Assembly (NCBI GenBank): GCA_937973995.1
Contig: CALJIQ010000368.1
Span: 1 to 34,017, forward strand
Direction: 5' to 3'
Source: an uncultured Saprospiraceae bacterium
Lineage (GTDB): Bacteria; Bacteroidota; Bacteroidia; Chitinophagales; Saprospiraceae
DNA length: 34,017 nt
In this document: positions 17,302-26,536 of the stretch, piece after piece
Numbering within the stretch: the stretch's first letter is position 1
How the letters are laid out: each line of letters begins with the position of its first letter
Notes under the pieces: generated by a model
The model's input: only the letters and a program-made list of their open reading frames with translations
Databases searched by the model: none
What the model was told of the DNA's origin: nothing
Translations under genes and position numbers: made by a program

Positions 17302-18702
17302 TCAGTCAATAATTTTTTCAAGCTCCAACTCTTTTTCTTGATTCGCCATAAATTGAGCAACAAACAATTGTCTAGCTAATAGGCGTTTATAATCTGCCGA
17401 ACCTCTAGCATCACTGATAGGGAAAATCTCTACATTTAAAATGTCAATGGCAGCTCGAATAGTATCTTCATGAATCAATTTCCCTTTTAAAAAATCACCA
17501 GTTCGGTGCAAGTAAGTAGGAATAGGACCTACGCCTCCAACTGCTAAATGTGCTTCTTGAATAAGGTCATTTTTTAAATTGAAAGAAGAAGCAAAATTGA
17601 CACTAGCAATATCAAAATACTTCCGTTGGCTCACTTTTTCAAAATGAAAGTGGGTAGCAGCAGACGGTATTTTGAATTGAATTTTTTCTAGTATTTCTCC
17701 TTCCTTCAAATCAATTTGTTTGTAGCCTTTATAAAAATTGTTAAGTGCTAGTGTTCTTCTATTCCCTTCTTTTTCTATAATAATTTTACTATCCAAAGCC
17801 AATAATAAAATCGTAAAATCGCCAATGGGAGAGGCATTCACTAGATTGCCTCCGATGGTTGCCATATTGCGAATTTGGGTAGAGGATAGTAGTTTAAAAA
17901 TATACTCTGAATTGGGTAATACCTTTTTAAAAAGTTCCGAACGATATAAATCTCCCATGGTTAAAGAGGCTCCGAAAATACAATGACCCTCCTTGCTTTC
18001 TATCTGCTTCATAGCGGGTCGGTCATATACAGGTAAAGCTTCTGTTTCATACATAGTCCACGGTCGTTGGACGTATAAGTCCGTTCCTCCGCCGAGTTTG
18101 GTCGTTCCTTTCTGTTCTTTTTGAACAGTCGGAATCGCCGCTAAGCGGTTGGGTATTTCTTTGAAATAATCTGGAATATATTTTTTTGAAATCAGGTTAG
18201 AAACAGTCAATTGTGGTAGGTCATTTGTAACTTGTGTTCTAATGAATTCGGCTGCTCGCTCAATCCCTTTGTATCCCGTACATCGACAAATATTTCCATC
18301 AATAGCCCCAATGATTCCTTCCATAGAAACAGTAGCAGTAGAAAGCAAATAGCCTGTCAAAGACACCACAAATCCTGGCGTACAGAATCCGCACTGCGTT
18401 CCGTATCCATCCACCATTGCTTGTTGCACGGGCGTCAGTTTCTCCATATTTAAGCCCTCAATCGTTACCACATGTTTGCCTTGCACATTCACCAAAGGCG
18501 TAATGCAGGAGGTCATCGTTTGATAGAAAATTCCTTCCGCTTTTTGTTCTCCAATTAAGACTGAGCACGCCCCGCACTCCCCTTCTTTGCAAACTAACTT
18601 ACTACCTTTTAACTGTCGGTCCTTACGAATAAAATCCAATAGTGCCATTCCTGTTGGAGCGGATGTTTGTATGGTTTGATTATTTAAAAGGAAGGAAATC
18701 AT
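17302..18702 (-). CDS. xdhA: Xanthine dehydrogenase small subunit (2Fe-2S + FAD domains)
   Basis: CKEGECGACSVLIG, CGFCTPGFVVSL, NICRCTGY; FAD domain IRNMATIGGNLVNASPIGD. Confidence 0.95.
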   Translation of the reverse strand: MISFLLNNQTIQTSAPTGMALLDFIRKDRQLKGSKLVCKEGECGACSVLIGEQKAEGIFYQTMTSCITPLVNVQGKHVVTIEGLNMEKLTPVQQAMVDGYGTQCGFCTPGFVVSLTGYLLSTATVSMEGIIGAIDGNICRCTGYKGIERAAEFIRTQVTNDLPQLTVSNLISKKYIPDYFKEIPNRLAAIPTVQKEQKGTTKLGGGTDLYVQRPWTMYETEALPVYDRPAMKQIESKEGHCIFGASLTMGDLYRSELFKKVLPNSEYIFKLLSSTQIRNMATIGGNLVNASPIGDFTILLLALDSKIIIEKEGNRRTLALNNFYKGYKQIDLKEGEILEKIQFKIPSAATHFHFEKVSQRKYFDIASVNFASSFNLKNDLIQEAHLAVGGVGPIPTYLHRTGDFLKGKLIHEDTIRAAIDILNVEIFPISDARGSADYKRLLARQLFVAQFMANQEKELELEKIID

Positions 18703-18726
18703 TTTCTGTAATGATGATTATTAAAT

Positions 18727-18865
18727 GAGTGTAAAACAATCTGGGGGCATCAAATTTATTCATCAGCTCACTTTGGAGTGAGCAGATGAAATGAGAACGT
18801 CTCATCTGATGACTGCCAAAGTCATCTGATGAGTTGCTCGTTTGCCCCCGTTCTGTTATACACTC
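18727..18865. repeat. Two-hairpin intergenic element, copy 2
   Basis: Outer ends GAGTGTAAAACAATCTGGGGGCA / TGCCCCCGTTCTGTTATACACTC; hairpin 1 CATCAGCTCACTTTGGAGTGAGCAGATG; hairpin 2 CTCATCTGATGACT-GCCAA-AGTCATCTGATGAG. Confidence 0.85.
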
Positions 18866-18958
18866 TTATTAAATGATGAATGGAAATTCTATTTGTAATA
18901 TAATACTATTTTTGATTCCTTGATGATTTTTGCAATGCACCTGTTCGATGGCTATCGC

Positions 18959-19005
18959 CGTCGGACGGGAACGCTCTACTCATCGGATGGCGGTAGCCAT
19001 CCGGC
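18959..19005. repeat. Intergenic palindromic repeat, copy 2 (pairs with 1257-1302)
   Basis: CGTCGGACGGGAACGCTCTACTCATCGGATGGCGGTAGCCATCCGGC. Confidence 0.8.
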
Positions 19006-19016
19006 AAGTAAGTAGT

Positions 19017-19493
19017 TTAATACTTCACCTTGTCCGTTTTAGTCGCCCATTCTTCAAAAACTTCTTTACCTTCTTTATTCATTAATTGTACAGTTTTTAG
19101 AGTACGGTCAGGTATCGCAAGATTCAGTTCTTTATAAATAAAAGCATCATCGAACCCTATTTCCGCAGCATCTTGTTTGCTGCAAGCATAAAATAATTTT
19201 TCAGGTCTTGCCCAATAAATAGCACCTAAGCACATAGGGCAAGGTTCACAAGAGGTATAGATCGTACAACCGTCTAACTGAAAAGCATTCAACTTTTTAC
19301 AAGCATTTCGGATCGCTACCACTTCTGCATGCGCCGTAGGATCATTGGTGGAAGTTACACAATTATTCCCTTCTGCTATTATTTTCCCATCTTTTACGAC
19401 CACTGCACCAAATGGCCCTCCTTCATTGGATTGCATCCCTTTTCGGGAGAGGTCTATGGCACGTTGCATAAAGTATCTATCTTTATTTGACAT
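19017..19493 (-). CDS. guaD: Guanine deaminase (nucleoside/cytidine deaminase superfamily)
   Basis: HAEVVAIRNA, SCEPCPMCLGAIYWARPEKLFYACSKQDAAEIGFDDAFIYKEL resembles B. subtilis GuaD; C-terminal WATKTDKVKY. Confidence 0.88.
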   Translation of the reverse strand: MSNKDRYFMQRAIDLSRKGMQSNEGGPFGAVVVKDGKIIAEGNNCVTSTNDPTAHAEVVAIRNACKKLNAFQLDGCTIYTSCEPCPMCLGAIYWARPEKLFYACSKQDAAEIGFDDAFIYKELNLAIPDRTLKTVQLMNKEGKEVFEEWATKTDKVKY

Positions 19494-19522
19494 GTTTTTT
19501 TATTTATTATTTAAGTAGTGGG

Positions 19523-19610
19523 ACATTATTAATTATTAATTATTAATTATTTTCCAGACGCTACTGAACACGCCTAATTAGCTAATAATCACTAATTAAT
19601 AATCAATCAA
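19523..19610. repeat. TAATTA word-array imperfect palindrome
   Basis: ATTAATTATTAATTATTAATTATTTTCC ... GCCTAATTAGCTAATAATCACTAATTAATAATCAATCAA. Confidence 0.6.
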
Positions 19611-19703
19611 CTGAAAAGCAAAGTTGTTAACTTATTTTTGTCAGACTACTTAGAGTTTGGATTTACAACTCCTAACTCTACATTCTTCACTCCACATTCT
19701 CCT

Positions 19704-22700
19704 CTATTCCACTAACGCTACATCTCCTCGAATCATTAAATCCCGATCATCAATCATCTCCACTTCGGCGAAATAGACAAATACTTGTGGGCGCATTTGC
19801 TGGTTATTAAAGCGCCCATCCCATCCAAGAGTAGGATCATTCGGATCGAAATTCGCTTTTTCAAAAACCAGCGTTCCCCAACGATCAAAAATGCGTAGGG
19901 TCTTCACTTGTCGAATACTGCTAGATCTAGCAAATACCGTAAAGCGATCATTCACCCCATCCGTATTATTAGGACTAAATGCATTGGGTACATAAATATC
20001 TGGATTCGTATCTACTAAAAAATGAACGGTGGTCGTCGCTTCACATCCATTCGTATCCATTACTCTAAGATCATACGTTTGACTTCTAATGGGTCTTGCC
20101 ATAGGCTCCAAACAATCATCACAACTCAAACCAATTGCAGGAGACCAAATAATATCTGCTATTTCATTAGCAGGAATATTCGTATAGGGTGTGATTGTCG
20201 TAGAATCACCTAAGGCTATATTAATCTCTGGATCAATTTCTAATTCGATCTCTTCTGGGGCTATGATAGTTACTTGATCGGTTAATTCACATTCATTGTT
20301 ATCCATAATGGAAATGGCATAAGAGCCTGCTGGAATTCGATCAAAGGATTGGACACTTTGATAAGAATTACCGCCATCTATGGAATATCTGTAAGGACCA
20401 ACACCTCCTTCTACGCCGCTTACCGTAATCGAACCCGTTTCGTTTGGACATAATGGGTCCGCTTTCTCCACCACAGCAGTCCTTGGTACATTTTCTTCTA
20501 CAATAAGTGTTTGCGCTTTACTGCACCCATTTTTGCTACTAGTGATTAACAAAGAGTAAGTTCCTGGTTCACCAATTATTGGGAATAAAGAAGTAGCATC
20601 TGATTCTATAGAACCATCTTCCGTATTCCAAGCATAAACGAAATCTTCTCCTTTACTAGAGCCGGTACCATCTAGCTGCATGGTAGTCGTATAACAGTCA
20701 AAGGCTTTAGCAGGATTAATATTGGCAAGTGGGGCAACGGTATCTAGCACGACTTGTACTTCTGCTATACCTACACAGTTGCTCTCCATATTGGTGATTT
20801 GTAACTGATAAGTTCCTTCTTTACCGATAATGGGTTGCAAGGGATTAGAGGAATCCACTAAGACACCATCGTCCGTTCTCCAACGAAAATCCATGATAGT
20901 TCCTTGGCTAGAAGCACTGGCATTCAATGGTAAGGTGGAATTGATACAATTTAATGCTGCAGGAGCCGCAATGATCGCTTCTGGACGATTCGGATCCTCT
21001 AATATTTCTACCCTTGAGGTTGCGGTACAACCATTGGTATTGCTGATTACTTTTAATTCATAATTTCCTGCTTGGCTAATCGCAGGTCTTAACGTTTGAA
21101 CGCCATCTTCGATACTACCATCTTCAGTGGACCAACGATAATCATTGTCTCCATCGGAAACACCTTCTAAATCAGCCGTTACTAAATCACAAGTAAATAT
21201 GAAAGACGTACCTGCATCCGCAAGTGGTGGAAGGGTATCTATGGACACCCTAGCCGTAGCTGTACTTACACAAAAGTTAGATAAATTATTAACCGTTACC
21301 GTATATTCTCCAGGTTGATTCACCACTGGCTCTAGGGTGTTTCGATTACTAACGATGCTTTCTGGATTTGGAAAACTCCAAGAGAAAGCTCTTTCCTCTT
21401 CTTGCAAATCCGCTACAGTTGCCATAACGGTTACATTTTGAGCCGTACAAGTAAGCACTGGATTTTCTTGAATCGTAATATTAGGAGCGTCAATGTCTTG
21501 TACAATGTTCACAGAGGTAGAATCCTTACAGCCATTTTCTTCATCTGTCACAACTAAGCGATACATCCCTGGCGCATCTACGGTAGCACTCCTATTGGTT
21601 TGACCATCCACTATATTTCCCGCTTCGGTTTTCCATTCGACTGTGTAGTCAGTGATCGGACTTACCACCGTTCCTAGAATATTCGTTTCTGTTACTTGGC
21701 AATTTAAAGTACTTGGATCTGCTATTTCACTTTGTGGTTTGTCGTAATTCGCAAGGACCATTTCTGAGTCCTTTCCTTGACAACCATTTGTTAAATCTGT
21801 AACTACTAATTGGTAAACCCCTGGCGCATCAATGATAGGAGCAAGGGTCGTTTCTCCACTGACCAGATTGCCATCACCTGTTGACCAAGTGTATATATAG
21901 CGTCCTTCTTCTTCGCTACTCCCTACCCCACTCAAATTGGTTTCTAGTATTTTACAACTCAAATTATCTTTTCCTCTGGCTTCTGCAATTGGTTTGATGG
22001 TGTCTGGTTGAACGATAAATGATTCTTCCAACTCACAGCCTGCTGCATCGGTTACTTGCACGCTATACGTACCCGCACCGATTTGGTCCGCTTCTACCAC
22101 TTCCCCACTTTCATTCATTATATTAAAAACGTGCCCTGGCGTACCTCCTTCAATAGTAATTGCTGGTTCTGGGATAAAAGGATCAATACAGTTTATTACT
22201 TCTTCTGCAACAATAGCGGCAGTAATAGCAGGTGGAGCGATCAGTTCGATGGAATCCAAGCTAAAGACACACTCAAGATTATCCGTTATGCTCAGTCCAT
22301 AAAATCCTGCTTCTAAGTCTAAAATATTTTTTTCCGTGCTTCCATTAGTCCATTCGTATTGTAGGTCTTGTCCATTTCCTCCAATGGTCGTAGTGATATT
22401 CCCATCCTTTGTATTAAAACAAGAAGGGCCTTGTGGGGTATAGTCTATGGAAAGTTCAGAGACTACTAAAGAGGCTTCCCCTTCTACTTCTGCGATACAA
22501 CCTCCTGATTCAGCTTCCACTAGTTTGTAGGTGCCTGCGGTGCTTTCCTCTAAAGAGAATGGACTTTCTAAAACTTGGATGACTGGTTGTACTTCATCAT
22601 CTCTAGTATAGGTCAAATTCCAAGGTCCTACACCTGATAGATTAATTTCTATCTCTCCTTGCCGTTCTCCGTTACATAATTTTTGTGCGCCTTGTATGGA

Positions 22701-24506
22701 GGCTGTTTGTTCTTCAATAGTTATCAACGCCGTTGCTTCTGCCGACACATCACATTGGTCCGTCACCGTAACGGTATAGGACACTTCTTGGTTAACCGTT
22801 ACCTCAATAGAATCCAGATTTTGTCCATCATCCCAACTATATGTTTTCGCACCTACCCCTCCTTCTAATGTTGGTTTTAAAGTAATTTCTCCTCCTTTAC
22901 AAGTAGTAATATCGCCTAAATTAGCGGAGAATGGAGGTGCTTCTACAATGAAAAATTCTATGGTCTTTGCCTCACAAGAACAAGCCTGATCCAATTCAAA
23001 TACGATAGACTCTGTTGGTTCATCTACATCATCTTTAATGGTAACGATAGGTAAGGAAAAAGACATTTGTCCTCTTGGTATAGTAACAGAATTTTGAAAA
23101 GGTAGATAGTCGACACCTACAACTGCCGAACTACTATCAGCAATACTAAAGGTAACTTGCAATGGTTGAGAGGCATCATCTTCTGAACGACTAAAGGTAA
23201 TAGACGCGTCTTGGCAACCCTCAAAAGCGATACCCGCTGTGGGATCAATAGCATCTGGTACATTCACACTAGCGGTAGCATTTCCACCTGCATTAAAACT
23301 ATTGGCTTTTAAAAAAACTGCTGAGTCTAACGCTTTGTCCTGCACATCGCCAATCACTAATTTAATATGATATGTTTCACAAGGTATTACATCTGCTACT
23401 GCCGTAAGGAGTGTGGTAAATCCATCAAACTGAATATCATCTGCATAAGGTGCAGATTCAAAAATCTCAGCAGAGGTACATCCATCTCCGAAGATATCAG
23501 CGAGATCTTGAAAAATACCTAAGATGCCTCCAGGTTGTTTAATATTTGACTTATAATATTGGTTCGTTTCTTCGTAATTAACAGAGTTAATGGCTACATA
23601 ATTAGCTGACCCTGGAATTTGGGCAATATTAATAGCATTATTGGTAAATGTGCCATTTATACCTGGACCGCTGATAAAAAAGCCAAACACATCGTTAAAA
23701 TCTGAATTCACATATTCACAATATTCCTCAGAAGCAAATACATATTCAAAAGACACTTTATCTACCGTAGGTGTAAAATCAAATTCTAAACTCACGACAT
23801 CTCCTATACCACCTGAACCCGCTGGTAATAAGGCATTTAAGTCTGGGTCTCCTCCTGCAGTTGGAAAACCTGAAGAAGCGCCCCTATCATCATTTGGACC
23901 TCTTGCATCTACTGCTTTTCCTGTAGATAAAATAATACCCTCAGCTGCATTTAGAGAGGCCGCCCCATTCCTAAATACACCAAACTGATTAGCCGCACCT
24001 TTTTTAGTAATGTTATCCACTTCAAAACAACCCCCTCCAATAAATACCTCCTCAATTAAATATTGCTCGTCATCATTTTGAGTTACCTGAATGGGGGCAC
24101 TTGATCTAGCAATAGCTTTACTAGGACAATCCATACAAACAACAGATAACATATAGTCTTTGGGTTCTTCTATTGCGCAAGAGGTACTTAATTCTAGTTT
24201 TTCCGTTCTTCCCGTTGCTTGAAACTCATAGGTGATGAATTTAGCTTTCTTTTCAAAGGAATGTAAACGAGAATTGCTTTTTGTAAGAAATGGAAAGCAT
24301 TCTAAAGCGGCATCCTGTTTGGTAAACTGCAGCAGATAGTTGTTACCTTTTTGAAGCCCCTCAATTAAAACGGAACTTTCAGCGGGTATCTGATACAGGA
24401 AAAGCCTAGCATCAGAAGTAGATAAGGTATCTGTAGATTGACTAAATAGAGCAGGCAAACTAAAAATAGAAAATACCAGAAGAAGAAATGTAGAGTGTCT
24501 ATGCAT
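19704..24506 (-). CDS. Large secreted repeat protein: choice-of-anchor-L-like N-terminus, Calx-beta-like segment, PKD/Ig-like repeats, CHU_C T9SS type-B sorting domain
   Basis: Signal peptide; choice-of-anchor-L-like FIGGGCFEVDNITKKGAANQFGVFRNG...FEYVFASEEYCEYVNSDFNDVFGFFISGPG; C-terminal PNAFSPNNTDGVNDRF...LRIFDRWGTLVFE...GWDGRFNNQQMRPQVFVYFAEVE. Confidence 0.93.
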   Translation of the reverse strand: MHRHSTFLLLVFSIFSLPALFSQSTDTLSTSDARLFLYQIPAESSVLIEGLQKGNNYLLQFTKQDAALECFPFLTKSNSRLHSFEKKAKFITYEFQATGRTEKLELSTSCAIEEPKDYMLSVVCMDCPSKAIARSSAPIQVTQNDDEQYLIEEVFIGGGCFEVDNITKKGAANQFGVFRNGAASLNAAEGIILSTGKAVDARGPNDDRGASSGFPTAGGDPDLNALLPAGSGGIGDVVSLEFDFTPTVDKVSFEYVFASEEYCEYVNSDFNDVFGFFISGPGINGTFTNNAINIAQIPGSANYVAINSVNYEETNQYYKSNIKQPGGILGIFQDLADIFGDGCTSAEIFESAPYADDIQFDGFTTLLTAVADVIPCETYHIKLVIGDVQDKALDSAVFLKANSFNAGGNATASVNVPDAIDPTAGIAFEGCQDASITFSRSEDDASQPLQVTFSIADSSSAVVGVDYLPFQNSVTIPRGQMSFSLPIVTIKDDVDEPTESIVFELDQACSCEAKTIEFFIVEAPPFSANLGDITTCKGGEITLKPTLEGGVGAKTYSWDDGQNLDSIEVTVNQEVSYTVTVTDQCDVSAEATALITIEEQTASIQGAQKLCNGERQGEIEINLSGVGPWNLTYTRDDEVQPVIQVLESPFSLEESTAGTYKLVEAESGGCIAEVEGEASLVVSELSIDYTPQGPSCFNTKDGNITTTIGGNGQDLQYEWTNGSTEKNILDLEAGFYGLSITDNLECVFSLDSIELIAPPAITAAIVAEEVINCIDPFIPEPAITIEGGTPGHVFNIMNESGEVVEADQIGAGTYSVQVTDAAGCELEESFIVQPDTIKPIAEARGKDNLSCKILETNLSGVGSSEEEGRYIYTWSTGDGNLVSGETTLAPIIDAPGVYQLVVTDLTNGCQGKDSEMVLANYDKPQSEIADPSTLNCQVTETNILGTVVSPITDYTVEWKTEAGNIVDGQTNRSATVDAPGMYRLVVTDEENGCKDSTSVNIVQDIDAPNITIQENPVLTCTAQNVTVMATVADLQEEERAFSWSFPNPESIVSNRNTLEPVVNQPGEYTVTVNNLSNFCVSTATARVSIDTLPPLADAGTSFIFTCDLVTADLEGVSDGDNDYRWSTEDGSIEDGVQTLRPAISQAGNYELKVISNTNGCTATSRVEILEDPNRPEAIIAAPAALNCINSTLPLNASASSQGTIMDFRWRTDDGVLVDSSNPLQPIIGKEGTYQLQITNMESNCVGIAEVQVVLDTVAPLANINPAKAFDCYTTTMQLDGTGSSKGEDFVYAWNTEDGSIESDATSLFPIIGEPGTYSLLITSSKNGCSKAQTLIVEENVPRTAVVEKADPLCPNETGSITVSGVEGGVGPYRYSIDGGNSYQSVQSFDRIPAGSYAISIMDNNECELTDQVTIIAPEEIELEIDPEINIALGDSTTITPYTNIPANEIADIIWSPAIGLSCDDCLEPMARPIRSQTYDLRVMDTNGCEATTTVHFLVDTNPDIYVPNAFSPNNTDGVNDRFTVFARSSSIRQVKTLRIFDRWGTLVFEKANFDPNDPTLGWDGRFNNQQMRPQVFVYFAEVEMIDDRDLMIRGDVALVE
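20500..21990 (-). repeat. Six tandem PKD/Ig-like protein repeats within the large surface protein (approximate bounds)
   Basis: Successive starts DNLSCKILETNLSGVGSS, STLNCQVTETNILGTVVS, PVLTCTAQNVTVMATVAD, FIFTCDLVTADLEGVSDG, AALNCINSTLPLNASASS, KAFDCYTTTMQLDGTGSS, each followed by W(S/R)TEDG-like and APGxYxLxVT. Confidence 0.8.
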
Positions 24507-24649
24507 AGTCTATGAATCGGTTGTAAGTGTAGTAATATGAATATTCAGCTATTCAGAAAATACAATTGCTAAATTACGCAGCAGAAAAGCTGCGGGTAGA
24601 TATGCTAATCAGGGATAAAATTTGAGGGGGATTAAATATAGACTTTTTT

Positions 24650-24690
24650 CGGTGGACGGTAGACGGTCGCTTTGCTTGACGGTGGACGGA
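24650..24690. repeat. GGTGGACGGTAGACGGT...GACGGTGGACGG direct-word repeat
   Basis: GGTGGACGGTAGACGGT CGCTTTGC TTGACGGTGGACGG. Confidence 0.65.
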
Positions 24691-24878
24691 CTACAGCTAC
24701 ACAAAATTTGTCTTGAGTGGTTTTTTAAAATATAGCACCAATACAGATAGGATGCTTTGAATAAATAGAAACCACTATTCAAGCCGTGAAGATAACTGCC
24801 CTTTCACTATAAAAAGTCTAAAAAGTATGTTAAGATTGTATAATTCTATACAAATATTATACATTTCCAAAAATTCTA

Positions 24879-26354
24879 ATGAGTAAGGACTTCATAAAGA
24901 TACAACAGGCGACATTTCGGCATAGAAATCAGACGTTTTATGATAATTTTAACTGGTCTATCCGAGCAGGGGAGCATTGGGTCATCACAGGTAATTGTGG
25001 GGCAGGTAAAACGAGTCTAGTCCATGCGCTTTCTGGTAAATATTTTCCAGTAAAAGGTACGATAACATATCCTTTTTTAGCGAACCAACAAGAATCTTAT
25101 CTAACATTAAGACGGCAATTAATACGAGTTGTCTCCTTTAGGGATGATTCGAGGGTATTCCGTCCCAATTTATATTTCTATCAACAACGCTATAATGCTT
25201 TTGCAGCAGATGGGACCTTAACGGTGTGGGAATATCTAATGAATGCAGGTTTTGATGAAAGGATTGAAGACCATATAAAGTTAATTAAAAAAACGGGTAT
25301 TTATCCACTATTAGATGTAGAACGCATAAAATTATCCAGCGGACAATCTCGTAAATTACTCATTACCAAAGCCTTATTACAACATCCAAAAATTTTAATT
25401 ATTGATAATCCTTATTTAGGACTCGATGCACCTAGTAGAAAAGAATTTAATGGCTTATTGGACCAGTTGGTGGATGAGGAAGAACTACAACTGATCTTGG
25501 TAGGACAATATGAAGTATTGCCAACCTGTATGACGCACTGCCTGATATTAGATCAGTTTAAAATAACTTATGAAGGTTCACTCTTATCTATTCCAACTTC
25601 CACTATCAATAACCACAACCCCTCCCCTTCTCCAATTCTGGATCAAATTCAACAACTCTATCTCCCACCAGAACAAACAAAGAACCCAATATTTGATTTA
25701 CAAAAGGTAAGCGTTCAATATCTCCAAAAACCCATTCTTCAAGGTATTAACTGGACCGTACAAAAAGGAGAAAAGTGGGCACTAGTAGGGCATAATGGCT
25801 CTGGTAAGTCCACCATTCTTTCATTATTATTTGGCGATCATCCCCAAGCATATGCCAACGATATTTATCTCTTTGGTCAAAAACGAGGAATGGGACAAAG
25901 TATTTGGGACATCAAAAAACATACGGGCTTTACTTCTCCTGAATTGCATTATTTTTTCAGCTATTCTATCAGTTGTTTACAAACCGTTATTACTGGCTTA
26001 TTCGACCATGTGTATTTAAAACGATCTCCTACAGAAAAGGAGCAACAACTGATAGATCTCCTCTTCCAATATTTTGAAATCACCCATTTAAAAGATCGTT
26101 CTTTTCAAGAGGTATCTACTGGTGAGCAACGAACAGTTTTGTTCCTTCGAGCTTTGATTAAAAATCCGCCCTTACTTTTATTGGATGAGCCATTTCAAGG
26201 ATTTGATCCTCCTACGATTACCAAAGCAAAGCGATTATTGGATACGATTTTGACGGATGCTCACACGCTCGTCTTTATCTCGCATTACCAGAAAGAGATT
26301 CCAGCTTGTGTGAAGAAAGTGGCTTATTTGGAAGATGGGAAATTAAGACGGTAA
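24879..26354 (+). CDS. ABC-type protein with two ATP-binding domains (ModF/PhrA-like)
   Basis: Two Walker A motifs (GNCGAGKTS; GHNGSGKST), signature-like LSSGQSRK and VSTGEQRT, Walker B LLLLDEPFQGFDP; no TM segments. Confidence 0.9.
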   Translation: MSKDFIKIQQATFRHRNQTFYDNFNWSIRAGEHWVITGNCGAGKTSLVHALSGKYFPVKGTITYPFLANQQESYLTLRRQLIRVVSFRDDSRVFRPNLYFYQQRYNAFAADGTLTVWEYLMNAGFDERIEDHIKLIKKTGIYPLLDVERIKLSSGQSRKLLITKALLQHPKILIIDNPYLGLDAPSRKEFNGLLDQLVDEEELQLILVGQYEVLPTCMTHCLILDQFKITYEGSLLSIPTSTINNHNPSPSPILDQIQQLYLPPEQTKNPIFDLQKVSVQYLQKPILQGINWTVQKGEKWALVGHNGSGKSTILSLLFGDHPQAYANDIYLFGQKRGMGQSIWDIKKHTGFTSPELHYFFSYSISCLQTVITGLFDHVYLKRSPTEKEQQLIDLLFQYFEITHLKDRSFQEVSTGEQRTVLFLRALIKNPPLLLLDEPFQGFDPPTITKAKRLLDTILTDAHTLVFISHYQKEIPACVKKVAYLEDGKLRR

Positions 26355-26363
26355 GCACTCAAG

Positions 26364-26438
26364 GTTGTGTTAGCTCTAAATTCTTTTATTTTAAAAATTT
26401 ATCAATTTTCAAAATAAAAGAATTTGATATAACATAAC
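26364..26438. repeat. 75-nt conserved-end/variable-stem hairpin, copy 2 (B...A orientation)
   Basis: GTTGTGTTAGCTCTAAATTCTTTTATTTTAAAAATT...AATTTTCAAAATAAAAGAATTTGATATAACATAAC. Confidence 0.9.
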
Positions 26439-26452
26439 TCAATGAAAGGGAA

Positions 26453-26527
26453 ATTATGTTATCTCGAATTTGAGTTACTAGAATTTTTATCAAAATTCTA
26501 GTAATTCAAATTCAGAGCAAACACAAT
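26453..26527. repeat. 75-nt conserved-end/variable-stem hairpin, copy 3 (A...B orientation)
   Basis: ATTATGTTATCTC-GAATTTGAGTTACTAGAATTTT...AAAATTCTAGTAATTCAAATTCAGAGCAAACACAAT. Confidence 0.9.
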
Positions 26528-26536
26528 GACTCCTAC

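Noticed and set aside
20500-21990. DNA-level tandem repeats or minisatellite in the large surface protein
   Set aside because: The repeats are diverged protein domains (Ig/PKD-like), not near-identical DNA copies.
9135-26527. Interpreting the 75-nt variable-stem hairpins as integron attC sites
   Set aside because: Conserved ends, extrahelical base and variable stem are analogous, but the ends do not fit the RYYYAAC/GTTRRRY core sites in the proper polarity, and no integron integrase or cassette array is present.
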